Source of the DNA: Tistlia consotensis USBA 355
Lineage (GTDB): Bacteria > Pseudomonadota > Alphaproteobacteria > Kiloniellales > DSM-21159
Assembly (NCBI RefSeq): GCF_900177295.1
Contig: NZ_FWZX01000006.1
Location: 124,001 to 188,000, forward strand
Direction of reading: 5' to 3'
DNA: 64,000 bases
Under the pieces are notes generated by a model. The model was not told where the DNA came from. It did no database searches and saw only the letters and a list, made by a program, of their open reading frames with translations. Below are positions 17,654-25,589 of the stretch, piece after piece. Positions within the stretch are counted from its first letter, which is position 1. Every line of letters begins with the position of its first letter. The translations under genes and the position numbers were made by a program.

Positions 17654-17664
17654 TTGCTCTTCTC

Positions 17665-17955
17665 CTAGTGGTCGCGGTGCCAACCGCGATGGCGGTCGTC
17701 GTCCCAGCGGTCGCGACGGTGCCAGCCGTAGTGGTGGCCGCGGTCGTGCCAGCGGCGCTCGCCGTACCAGTAGTAACGCCGTTCGTGGCCATAACGCGGC
17801 GCCGGGACGACGTAGGTCTGGCCGAACTGCAGGGTGATGCCCGGGACGATCACGACCCCGGGATAGGCGCGCCGGCGCCAGTCGTTGGCCTCGGCCGACA
17901 GGGTGCCGGCTATCAGGGTGGTCGCCGCGACGGCGGCGAGGATCATCGATCGCAT
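17665..17955 (-). CDS. Small secreted His/Arg/Trp/Tyr-rich protein
   Basis: A 96-residue protein with a signal peptide (MRSMILAAVAATTLIAGTLS, cleavage near AEA) and a short conserved-looking segment PGVVIVPGITLQFGQTYVVP. The tail of about 40 residues is dominated by His, Arg, Trp, Tyr and Asp (GHHYGWHRRDRWDDDRHRGW). A strong GGAGGAAA box is 5 bases before the ATG at 17953-17955. The composition suggests metal or polyanion binding at the envelope, but I recognise no family. It is followed on the minus strand by the other secreted protein gene. Confidence 0.65.
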   Translation of the reverse strand: MRSMILAAVAATTLIAGTLSAEANDWRRRAYPGVVIVPGITLQFGQTYVVPAPRYGHERRYYWYGERRWHDRGHHYGWHRRDRWDDDRHRGWHRDH

Positions 17956-18157
17956 GACGTTTCCTCCGTCCTGCCGACCGGGCGGTGCCGGGCACCCGGC
18001 AGGCTTCCGGCCATCGGCCGCGGCCGGCTGGGCCGGCGACGGCGGATGACAGTCCTTCAACGCCTGCGGCCCCTTGATCCGTCGCCGGGCTTGTGCGCCG
18101 ATGGGTCGAAGCCCCATCTCGGGGGCAGCCCCCGCTCCCGCGCCGCCGAGGACGACC

Positions 18158-19561
18158 ATGGCCCCAGCTACCGACTCCGGCTCCGATTCCGGCCCCGTCT
18201 ACGCCAACGCCCTGGAGATGATCGGCCGCACGCCGCTGGTTCGCGTCGCGAACCTGGAGACCGGCCCCTGCGAGCTGTTCCTCAAGCTCGAGAGCCAGAA
18301 CCCCGGCGGCTCGATCAAGGACCGCATCGGCAAGTCGATGATCGAGGCGGCCGAGCGCGACGGCCGGCTGAAGCCGGGCGGCACGATTGTCGAGGCGACC
18401 GCCGGCAACACCGGCCTCGGCCTCGCCCTGGTCGCGGCGCAGAAGGGCTACCGCCTGATCATCGTCGTGCCCGACAAGATGGCGCAGGAGAAGATCTTCC
18501 ACCTGAAGGCGCTGGGCGCCGAGGTGCGCCTGACCCGCTCGGACGTCGGCAAGGGCCACCCCGAGTACTACCAGGACATGGCCGAGCGCATCGCCGCCGA
18601 GGAAGGCGCCTTCTACGCCAACCAGTTCGGCAACCCGGCCAACCCCGAGGCCCACGAGAAGACCACGGGGCCGGAGATCTGGGAGCAGATGGGCCGGCGC
18701 CTCGACGCCCTGGTCTGCGGCGTCGGCTCGGCCGGGACGATCACCGGCCTGGCGCACTTCTTCCAGAAGGCCGCGCCGGAGGTCGAGATGGTGCTGGCCG
18801 ACCCCGAGGGCTCGGTGCTGGCCGAGCTGATCGAGACCGGCAAGCCGGCCGACCACGTCGGCTCCTGGGTCGTCGAGGGCATCGGCGAGGACTTCGTGCC
18901 GCCGGTCGCCGACTTCAGCCACGTCCACAAGGCCTACACGATCCCGGACCGCGAGGCCCTGCTGACCGCGCGGGAGCTGCTGCGCAAGGAGGGCATCCTG
19001 GCCGGCTCCTCGTCCGGCACGCTGCTCGCCGCCGCCCTGCGCTACTGCCGGGAGCAGACCGGCCCGAAGCGGGTCGTCACCTTCGTCTGCGACAGCGGCA
19101 ACAAGTACCTGTCGAAGATGTACAACGACTACTGGATGATCGATCAGGGCTTCATTGAGCGGCCGCAGCGCGGCGACCTGCGCGACCTGATCGGCCGCAA
19201 GCACGACGAGCGTGCGACCGTGACCACCGCGCCCGACGACACGCTGCTCGCCGCCTACGGCCGCATGAAGCTCTACGACGTCTCGCAGCTGCCGGTGATG
19301 GACAAGGCCGGCACCGTCGTCGGCCTGCTCGACGAGTCCGACCTGCTGCTGCACGTCGTCGAGGACGAGCGCCGCTTCCACGATCCCGTCTCGACCGCCA
19401 TGGTCGAGCGCCTGGAGACCGTCGAGCCGGACGCCGCGATCCGCGACCTGCTGCCGATCTTCGCCCGCGACCACGTCGCGATCGTCATGGAGCACGGCCG
19501 CTTCCAGGGCCTGATCACCCGGATCGACCTGCTTAACCATCTCCGCCGCAAGCTGAAGTAG
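18158..19561 (+). CDS. Cystathionine beta-synthase with C-terminal CBS domain pair
   Basis: A 467-residue PLP enzyme condensing homocysteine and serine to cystathionine, the first step of reverse transsulfuration. The catalytic lysine is Lys54 in NPGGSIKDRIG. The glycine loop for the phosphate is seen in the SSSGT region, and EATAGNTGLGLAL is the substrate loop. Residues about 345-465 form two CBS motifs, which in homologues can respond to adenosyl ligands, for example SAM in the human enzyme. The frame is open from 18074, but the ATG at 18158 matches the usual start. The next gene, cystathionine gamma-lyase, follows after 7 bp, which favours CBS over a plain cysteine synthase. Confidence 0.9.
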   Translation: MAPATDSGSDSGPVYANALEMIGRTPLVRVANLETGPCELFLKLESQNPGGSIKDRIGKSMIEAAERDGRLKPGGTIVEATAGNTGLGLALVAAQKGYRLIIVVPDKMAQEKIFHLKALGAEVRLTRSDVGKGHPEYYQDMAERIAAEEGAFYANQFGNPANPEAHEKTTGPEIWEQMGRRLDALVCGVGSAGTITGLAHFFQKAAPEVEMVLADPEGSVLAELIETGKPADHVGSWVVEGIGEDFVPPVADFSHVHKAYTIPDREALLTARELLRKEGILAGSSSGTLLAAALRYCREQTGPKRVVTFVCDSGNKYLSKMYNDYWMIDQGFIERPQRGDLRDLIGRKHDERATVTTAPDDTLLAAYGRMKLYDVSQLPVMDKAGTVVGLLDESDLLLHVVEDERRFHDPVSTAMVERLETVEPDAAIRDLLPIFARDHVAIVMEHGRFQGLITRIDLLNHLRRKLK

Positions 19562-19568
19562 ACCAGGA

Positions 19569-20741
19569 ATGCCAGACAGCAGCCGCCCCACCAACCGTCC
19601 GGGCTTCGGCACGCGGGCGATCCACGCCGGCCAGCGCCCGGACCCGACGACCGGCGCGATCATGACGCCGATCTACGCCAGCTCGACCTACGTCCAGCGG
19701 AGCCCGGGCGTGCACAAGGGCTACGAGTACAGCCGCACCCACAACCCGACGCGCCAGGCCTACGAGGCCTGCATCGCCGACCTGGAGAGCGGCAGCGCCG
19801 GCTTCGCCTTCGCCAGCGGCCTGGCGGCGACGGCGACGCTGCTCGATTCGCTGCCGAGCGGCAGCCACGTGATCGCCATGGACGACGTCTACGGCGGCAC
19901 CTACCGCCTGTTCGAGCGGGTCCGCCGACGCTCGGCCGGCCTCGACTTCTCCTTCGTCGACCTCTCCGACACCGCCGCCCTGGAGACGGCGATCCGGCCC
20001 GAGACCCGGCTGATCTGGATCGAGACGCCGACCAACCCGATGCTCAAGCTGGTCGACCTGGAGGCGGTCGCCGCGATCGGCCGGAAGCACGGCGTGCCGA
20101 CCTGCGCCGACAACACCTTCGCCAGCCCCTGGGTGCAGCGGCCGCTCGAGCTCGGCTGCGACCTGGTCATGCACTCGGCGACCAAGTTCCTGAACGGCCA
20201 CAGCGACATGGTCGGTGGCATCCTGGTCGTCGGCGAGAACGCCGAGCTCAGAGAGCAGCTGACCTTCCTGATCAACGCGGTCGGCGCGGTCCAGGGACCC
20301 TTCGACGCCTTCCTGGCGCTGCGCGGCCTGAAGACCCTGCACCTGCGCCTGGAGCGGCACTGCGCCAACGCGCAGGCGATCGCCGAGTGGCTGGAGCGCC
20401 ACCCCAAGGTCGAGCTGGTCCGCTATCCCGGCCTGCCGAGCCATCCCCAGCACGCTTTGGCGAAGCGCCAGATGCGCGGCGGCGGCGGCGTCGTGACCGC
20501 CGTGCTGAAGGGCGGCCTGGACCAGGCTCGGCGCTTCCTGGAGCGGGTCGAGGTCTTCTCCCTGGCCGAATCGCTGGGCGGGGTCGAGAGCCTGATCGAG
20601 CATCCGGCGATCATGACCCACGCCTCGATTCCGCCGGACAAGCGCGCCGAGCTGGGCATCTCGGACGGGCTGGTGCGCCTCTCGGTCGGCGTCGAGGACG
20701 GCGAGGACCTGATCGCCGACCTGGAGCAGGCCCTCGCCTGA
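19569..20741 (+). CDS. Cystathionine gamma-lyase/gamma-synthase family PLP enzyme
   Basis: A 390-residue Cys/Met metabolism PLP enzyme. Signatures are YEYSRTHNPTRQAYE, FASGLAATATLLD, the PLP-binding Lys206 in HSATKFLNGHSD, and SLGGVESLIEHPAIMTHAS near the C-terminus. Paired with the upstream CBS gene it most likely cleaves cystathionine to cysteine, 2-oxobutyrate and ammonia. The same fold can act as gamma-synthase, and the sequence alone does not settle this. The 7-bp spacing implies an operon. Length is standard. Confidence 0.9.
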   Translation: MPDSSRPTNRPGFGTRAIHAGQRPDPTTGAIMTPIYASSTYVQRSPGVHKGYEYSRTHNPTRQAYEACIADLESGSAGFAFASGLAATATLLDSLPSGSHVIAMDDVYGGTYRLFERVRRRSAGLDFSFVDLSDTAALETAIRPETRLIWIETPTNPMLKLVDLEAVAAIGRKHGVPTCADNTFASPWVQRPLELGCDLVMHSATKFLNGHSDMVGGILVVGENAELREQLTFLINAVGAVQGPFDAFLALRGLKTLHLRLERHCANAQAIAEWLERHPKVELVRYPGLPSHPQHALAKRQMRGGGGVVTAVLKGGLDQARRFLERVEVFSLAESLGGVESLIEHPAIMTHASIPPDKRAELGISDGLVRLSVGVEDGEDLIADLEQALA

Positions 20742-20822
20742 CCGTGCCCTTGCGCGAGCCGGAGCCGAGCCCCTGCGCGCAAAAATGGAAAATGTCTTTT
20801 GTAACTGACTTCCGGCCGCCAC

Positions 20823-20838
20823 CTAACCTCTTCTTAAC
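20823..20838 (+). promoter_or_regulatory. Candidate CtrA box upstream of motB
   Basis: CTAA-N7-TTAAC at 20823-20838 matches the alphaproteobacterial CtrA full site TTAA-N7-TTAA at seven of eight fixed positions and ends 48 bp before the motB start. CtrA is a known activator of flagellar and motility genes in this class. The surrounding 100 bp is AT-richer than the rest of the window, so a chance match is possible. Confidence 0.45.
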
Positions 20839-20886
20839 CGCAAAGCGCCACTGTGCCGACTGGTCTCGGACCGGGCACGGCGGCAG

Positions 20887-22317
20887 ATGGCGGAAGGCGA
20901 CAACCAACCGGTCGTAATCCGGAAACGGAGGAAGGGGCACGGCGGCCACGCGCACCATGGCGGCGCGTGGAAGGTCGCCTATGCCGACTTCGTGACGGCG
21001 ATGATGGCCTTCTTCCTGCTGCTCTGGCTGCTCAGCACGGCATCCGACGAGCAGAAGAAGGGCATCGCCGACTACTTCTCGCCGGTCAGCGTCGCGCGGG
21101 AGAGCTCGAGCGGCTCCGGCGGCCTGCTCGGCGGCGAGACCATCACCTCCGACGGCGCCATGGTCAGCGACAAGACGCCCTTCGGCATCACCATGACCCT
21201 GCCGGCCGACGACTTCAGCTCGTCCGACACGACCGACCAGCCGACCGACGGCGAGGAGACGCCCACAGCCAAGGACCCGAGCGACGGCGAGGAGCGCGGG
21301 GTCGACGACAAGGGCCGCCTCGCCGACGTGGCGCCGGGCCAGCAGGAGCGCGCGCTGGCCAACAGCGACAAGCCCGGCGCCGGAAACGGCGAGAAGGCCA
21401 ACGTCGGGGAGGGCGAGAAGGCCGACACCGGCCCCGACGAGAAGAACCAGGACGGCCAGAAGCTGTCCAGGGAGCAGCTCGCCAAGCTCGCCGAGCGGAA
21501 AGCCGAGCAGGACTTCAAGGCGGCGGTCCAGCAGCTGCGCCAGGCGGTCTCCTCCGAGCCGGAGCTCGCCGACCTGGCGAAGAGCCTGGTCGTCGACCGC
21601 ACCGCCGAGGGCATGCGCCTGCAGATCGTCGACCAGCAGAAGACCTCGATGTTCCAGCGCGGCAGCGCGATGCCGGAGGAGAAGACCAAGAAGCTCTTCG
21701 CCCTGATCGCCAAGACCCTGGCCAAGCTGCCGAACAAGATCGCCATCAAGGGCCACACCGACTCGGTGCCCTACCGGGGCGACGGCGGCTACAGCAACTG
21801 GGAGCTGTCGAGCGACCGCGCCCTGGCGAGCCGCCGGGCCCTGATCGACGCCGGCCTGGATGCCTCGCGCATCGCCGACGTCGTCGGCAAGGCCGACACC
21901 GAGCCGCTGGTCAAGGACGACCCGACCGCGCCGCAGAACCGGCGAATCTCGATCGTGCTGCTCAACCAGCCGATGGTCGCCTCGGCCCCGAGCGGGACGG
22001 CCCCCTCCGCCCCCGGGCCCACTCCAGAGGCCGCCCCCGGGGCCGAGCACGCCGACGCCCCGGAGGCCGTGCCCTCCGCGGCGGCCCCCGCGCTGCAAGG
22101 CGCGGCGCCGAGCCAGGCTCCGGCCGCCGACGCGGCACCGGCCGCGCTGCCGTCGCCCCACGCGCCGGCCGCCGCCGATCCGGCGACGGGCGCAGCGCCG
22201 CCGCCGGCCGCGGCTCCGGTCCCCGCCCTGCCCTCGGACGACGGCCGCAGCGTCGTGACGCCGCGCGGCGAGGCGGCCGCGCCGGCGAAGAGCGGGACCT
22301 CGGTGGCGACCCGCTAG
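20887..22317 (+). CDS. motB: Flagellar motor stator protein MotB
   Basis: A 476-residue stator subunit. The basic N-terminus (VVIRKRRKGHGG) precedes a single membrane helix at about 29-50 containing the essential proton-pathway Asp34 (AYADFVTAMMAFFLLLW). An acidic/charged periplasmic linker follows. The OmpA-like peptidoglycan-binding domain spans about 225-345 (IKGHTDSVPYRG, NWELSSDRALASRRALIDAG). After it comes an Ala/Pro-rich low-complexity tail of about 120 residues (from about 350). Family members usually end soon after the OmpA domain, so the tail is unusual. motA is not adjacent. In several alphaproteobacteria the two genes are also apart. A candidate CtrA box lies upstream. Confidence 0.92.
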   Translation: MAEGDNQPVVIRKRRKGHGGHAHHGGAWKVAYADFVTAMMAFFLLLWLLSTASDEQKKGIADYFSPVSVARESSSGSGGLLGGETITSDGAMVSDKTPFGITMTLPADDFSSSDTTDQPTDGEETPTAKDPSDGEERGVDDKGRLADVAPGQQERALANSDKPGAGNGEKANVGEGEKADTGPDEKNQDGQKLSREQLAKLAERKAEQDFKAAVQQLRQAVSSEPELADLAKSLVVDRTAEGMRLQIVDQQKTSMFQRGSAMPEEKTKKLFALIAKTLAKLPNKIAIKGHTDSVPYRGDGGYSNWELSSDRALASRRALIDAGLDASRIADVVGKADTEPLVKDDPTAPQNRRISIVLLNQPMVASAPSGTAPSAPGPTPEAAPGAEHADAPEAVPSAAAPALQGAAPSQAPAADAAPAALPSPHAPAAADPATGAAPPPAAAPVPALPSDDGRSVVTPRGEAAAPAKSGTSVATR

Positions 22318-22377
22318 CCCCCGGGACGGGAGCGATTGCCGCTTGCGCCGGACCGCGACGGCCCCCATCTGCCGGCC

Positions 22378-22929
22378 ATGGCCTATCGGGACGATCCTCG
22401 ACGCGATCCGCGGCGCAGCACCGACGAGCTGCTCGCCGGCCTGAAGCTGCCGCACCTCGGCAAGGGCTTCGTCTCCTTCCTGTTCGACGACGCCTTGCTC
22501 TACGAGGGCATCGTCGGGCGCCGGATCTTCGCCTATCTGGTCGACCTCGCGATCCTCGGCCTGCTGACCGTCGCCGGCTATGTCGTGGTCTTCGTCTTCG
22601 GCCTGCTGTCCTTCGGCCTGCTGCTGCCGATCGGCTTCCTGGGGATCGCGCTGCTGCCGCTCGCCTACCATTCGCTGTTCCTGGCGTACTGGGGCGCCAG
22701 CCCCGGCATGGCGATGTTCGACCTGGAGGGCCGCGCGCCGGACGGCAGCCTGCCGACGCTGCTGCAGGCGGTGGTGCGCACCGCCCTCTTCCTGGTCAGC
22801 GTGCCGCCGACCGGCGGCCTGGTGCTGCTGGTCGCGCTGTTCAACGAGCGCGGCCGCACCATGCACGACTTCTTCTCGGGCGTGCTGCTGGTGCGCAGCG
22901 CCCACTTCGCCAGCAAGATCCGTCGCTGA
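22378..22929 (+). CDS. RDD family integral membrane protein
   Basis: A 183-residue protein with three or more membrane segments. Its RDD-type signature begins GRRIFAYLVDLAILGLL and continues with GASPGMAMFDLE. The family includes poorly understood bacterial membrane proteins, some linked to Na+/H+ transport or maturation factors. An in-frame TTG at 22336 with a GGGAG box could add 14 residues; I prefer ATG 22378. It lies 60 bp after motB, but no functional link to the motor is evident. Tandem hairpins with a short T-run follow the stop. Confidence 0.85.
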   Translation: MAYRDDPRRDPRRSTDELLAGLKLPHLGKGFVSFLFDDALLYEGIVGRRIFAYLVDLAILGLLTVAGYVVVFVFGLLSFGLLLPIGFLGIALLPLAYHSLFLAYWGASPGMAMFDLEGRAPDGSLPTLLQAVVRTALFLVSVPPTGGLVLLVALFNERGRTMHDFFSGVLLVRSAHFASKIRR

Positions 22930-22936
22930 CCCCGCT

Positions 22937-22984
22937 CGGGCCGTCAGGCCCGACAGGAGCGCCGCATCCCGTCCGACGGGTTTT
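22937..22984 (+). terminator. Tandem hairpins ending in TTTT after the RDD gene
   Basis: First hairpin: CGGGCC-GTCA-GGCCCG at 22937-22952. Second: CCCGT-CCG-ACGGG at 22968-22980, followed directly by TTTT. It sits 8 bp after the RDD gene stop and before the putative promoter of the ATP-grasp gene, which fits a transcription unit boundary. The T-run is short. Confidence 0.5.
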
Positions 22985-23010
22985 GCGTTGGCCCAGGCTT
23001 GCCCTATGCT
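22983..23010 (+). promoter_or_regulatory. Possible sigma70-type promoter for the ATP-grasp/alpha-E pair
   Basis: TTGCGT (22983-22988), a 16-bp spacer and TATGCT (23005-23010) lie 50 bp upstream of the ATP-grasp start and directly after the terminator-like hairpins. The match to the -35/-10 consensus is only moderate. Confidence 0.3.
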
Positions 23011-23061
23011 GGCGCAAATTGGTGCGCTGCAGCAGCGGCCCGCCGCGATCGGGGAGAGATG

Positions 23062-24516
23062 ATGGACGGTCCCGCCGACGCCAATCTGTTTTCCGGATAC
23101 GATCCCGACGGTTACTTCTGCGAGCTGGAGGCGGCGAGCCGGCGCAGCGACTACGGGGCCAGGGTCAGGGCACGGCTGACGTCGATGGATCTGGAACGGC
23201 TGCGCCAGCGCGCCGCCGACGCCGAGCGCGAGCTCTACAACTTCGGCATCACCTTCACGGTCTACAGCCAGAAGGACGCGATCGACCGGATCCTGCCCTT
23301 CGACGTGATCCCGCGCATCCTGACCGCCGGCGACTGGGACGTCATCGAGCGCGGCGTCAAGCAGCGGGTCGCCGCCCTCAACGCCTTCCTGTGGGACGTC
23401 TATCACGACCAGAAGGCGCTCAAGGACGGCATCGTGCCGGCCGAGCTGGTGCTCGGCAACGCCAACTACCGCAAGGAGATGCAGGGCCTCGACGTGCCGG
23501 GCGGGACCTACGTGCACATCAACGGCACGGACCTGGTGCGCGACGGCGAGGGCGGCTTCCAGGTGCTGGAGGACAACGCCCGCACGCCCTCGGGCGTGTC
23601 CTACGTGGTCGAGAACCGGCACCTGATGCAGCGGGCCTTTCCCGACCTCATGGCCGGCGTCGGCATCAAGCCGGTGTCGAACTACGGCGGCAAGCTGCAC
23701 GACGCCCTGATCGAGATCGCGCCCGCCGAGGTGCCGAGCCCCCAGGTCGTGCTGCTGTCGCCCGGCACCTACAACTCGGCCTACTTCGAGCATATCTTCC
23801 TGGCCCGCGAGATGGGCGTGCCGCTGGTCGAGGGCCGCGACCTGGAGGTCGACGCGCGCGACCGCGTGTTCATGCGCACCATCGACGGGCTGAAGCGCGT
23901 CGACGTCATCTACCGCCGCATCAACGACGACTTCCTGGACCCCGAGGTCTTCAACAAGGACTCGATGCTCGGCACGCCCGGCCTGATGCGCGCCTACGCC
24001 AAGGGCAACGTCAGCCTGGCCAACGCCGTCGGCACCGGCGTCGCCGACGACAAGGCGGTCTACGCCTATCTGCCGCGGCTGATCGGCTACTACCTCAGCG
24101 AGGAGCCGATCCTGCGCAACGTCGAGACCCACATCTGCCGGGAGTCCGCAGCGCTGTCCTACACCCTGGAGCACCTCGAGGAGCTGGTCGTGAAGCCGGT
24201 CGGCGAGGCCGGCGGCTACGGCATCACCGTCGGCCCGCGGGCCAGCGAGGAGGAGCTCGAGATCTGCCGCGAGCAGCTGCTCGCCGACCCGGCCAACTAC
24301 ATCAGCCAGCCGATGATCCGCCTGTCGGTCTGCCCGACCCTGACCGACCGCGGCATCGAGCCGCGCCACGTCGACCTCAGGCCCTTCGCGGTGACCGGCC
24401 GCTCGACCTGGGTGCTGCCGGGCGGCCTGACCCGCGTCGCGCTGCGGCGCGGCTCGCTGATCGTGAACTCGAGCCAGGGCGGCGGCTCGAAGGACACCTG
24501 GGTGCTGGAGGGCTGA
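23062..24516 (+). CDS. Circularly permuted ATP-grasp type 2 protein (putative amidoligase)
   Basis: A 484-residue protein of the circularly permuted ATP-grasp family (CP_ATPgrasp). Recognisable segments are ELYNFGITFTVYSQKDAIDR, DNARTPSGVSYVVENRH, VDVIYRRINDDFLDP, LVVKPVGEAGGYGI and the C-terminal VNSSQGGGSKDTWVLEG. The family is predicted to form amide or peptide bonds with ATP, but no member of this context has a firmly known substrate. GGGGAGAG precedes two adjacent ATGs (23059, 23062); I use the second for better spacing. The next gene, 4 bp on, encodes the alpha-E partner. The transglutaminase and Anbu-type peptidase often found with this pair are absent here. Confidence 0.85.
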   Translation: MDGPADANLFSGYDPDGYFCELEAASRRSDYGARVRARLTSMDLERLRQRAADAERELYNFGITFTVYSQKDAIDRILPFDVIPRILTAGDWDVIERGVKQRVAALNAFLWDVYHDQKALKDGIVPAELVLGNANYRKEMQGLDVPGGTYVHINGTDLVRDGEGGFQVLEDNARTPSGVSYVVENRHLMQRAFPDLMAGVGIKPVSNYGGKLHDALIEIAPAEVPSPQVVLLSPGTYNSAYFEHIFLAREMGVPLVEGRDLEVDARDRVFMRTIDGLKRVDVIYRRINDDFLDPEVFNKDSMLGTPGLMRAYAKGNVSLANAVGTGVADDKAVYAYLPRLIGYYLSEEPILRNVETHICRESAALSYTLEHLEELVVKPVGEAGGYGITVGPRASEEELEICREQLLADPANYISQPMIRLSVCPTLTDRGIEPRHVDLRPFAVTGRSTWVLPGGLTRVALRRGSLIVNSSQGGGSKDTWVLEG

Positions 24517-24520
24517 GCCG

Positions 24521-25513
24521 ATGACCGGCCTCTTGTCGCGCTATGCCGAGGCGATCTACTGGCTGGCCCGCTACGTCGAGCGCTCCGAGAACACGGCGCG
24601 CGTGCTCGACGTCAACGAGACCTTCAGCCGGGACAGCCAGGGCGGCCAGAACTGGGCCTCGATCGTCGCGCTCTACGCCGACGCGGAGGACTTCGACGAA
24701 CGCTACGGCGAGGCCACGGCCGAGACCGTGCTGAGGTTCTACCTGCTCGACGACCAGCACCCCGGCTCGATCCTCTCCGCGGTGCGCGCCGCGCGCGAGA
24801 ACGCCCGGACGCTGAGGCCGCTGATCTCGACCGAGATGTGGGTCAACCTCAACACCTTCTTCAACCGCATGCGGGCGCTGCGCGACGAGGACATCGCCGA
24901 GGAGCGGGTCGCCCGGCTGCTGGCCTGGATCAAGGAGAGCTGCCAGGCCCACACCGGCATCACCGAGGGCACCTTCTACCGGGACGAAGGCTGGTACTTC
25001 TACGAGATGGGCAGGGCGATCGAGCGCGCCGACCAGACGACCCGGCTGCTCGACGTGAAGTACCACCTGCTGCTGCCCAGCGTCGCCGCCGTCGGCTCGC
25101 CGCTCGATCTCAGCCAGTGGAACGCGGTGCTGCGCTCGGCGGCCGGCTACCACGCCTTCCGGCGCATCCATCCGAGCGGCATGACGGTCGCCCGCGTCGC
25201 CGACTTCCTGCTGTTCAACCGGCGCTTCCCGCGCTCGGTCGCGGCCTGCGTCGACGAGGTCAACGAGCGCCTGACGACGCTGCGCTCGCGCTACGGCCTG
25301 AAGGGCGGCAGCGCGGCTCTGGAACGACTGGACGAAGTCCGCGCCGTGCTCGACAATGAGCCGGTCGAGCGGGTCCTCGCCCAGGGGCTGCACGAGTTTC
25401 TCGACTGGATCCAGCTGCAGATGAGCGACGTCGGCTGGCTGATCGGTCGGGACTTCTTTGGCTACCAGGCGGCGGAACCGCCCGTCTTGACGGCCGCGCA
25501 GAGCCAGGGTTGA
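24521..25513 (+). CDS. Alpha-E domain protein
   Basis: A 330-residue mostly alpha-helical protein of the alpha-E family. It begins LLSRYAEAIYWLARYVERSE, the family hallmark, and has GWYFYEMGRAIERADQTTRL in the middle. It accompanies circularly permuted ATP-grasp proteins as an obligate genomic partner and is predicted to assist peptide or amide formation. The biochemical role is unknown. It starts 4 bp after the ATP-grasp stop. Length and motifs are typical, and no membrane segment or signal peptide is visible. Confidence 0.87.
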   Translation: MTGLLSRYAEAIYWLARYVERSENTARVLDVNETFSRDSQGGQNWASIVALYADAEDFDERYGEATAETVLRFYLLDDQHPGSILSAVRAARENARTLRPLISTEMWVNLNTFFNRMRALRDEDIAEERVARLLAWIKESCQAHTGITEGTFYRDEGWYFYEMGRAIERADQTTRLLDVKYHLLLPSVAAVGSPLDLSQWNAVLRSAAGYHAFRRIHPSGMTVARVADFLLFNRRFPRSVAACVDEVNERLTTLRSRYGLKGGSAALERLDEVRAVLDNEPVERVLAQGLHEFLDWIQLQMSDVGWLIGRDFFGYQAAEPPVLTAAQSQG

Positions 25514-25589
25514 TCCCGGGGCCCGTCCGCAAGGGTCCGGGATCGGCGCTGCCGGACGGCCCGGCCGGATCGACCGCGAAGAGGCGCCC

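Noticed and set aside
20611-24369. A 1252-codon minus-strand frame opposite motB, RDD and ATP-grasp genes
   Set aside because: It is antisense to three genes with clear families, has no recognisable domain, and its Arg/Gly/Val/Asp bias is that of a shadow frame.
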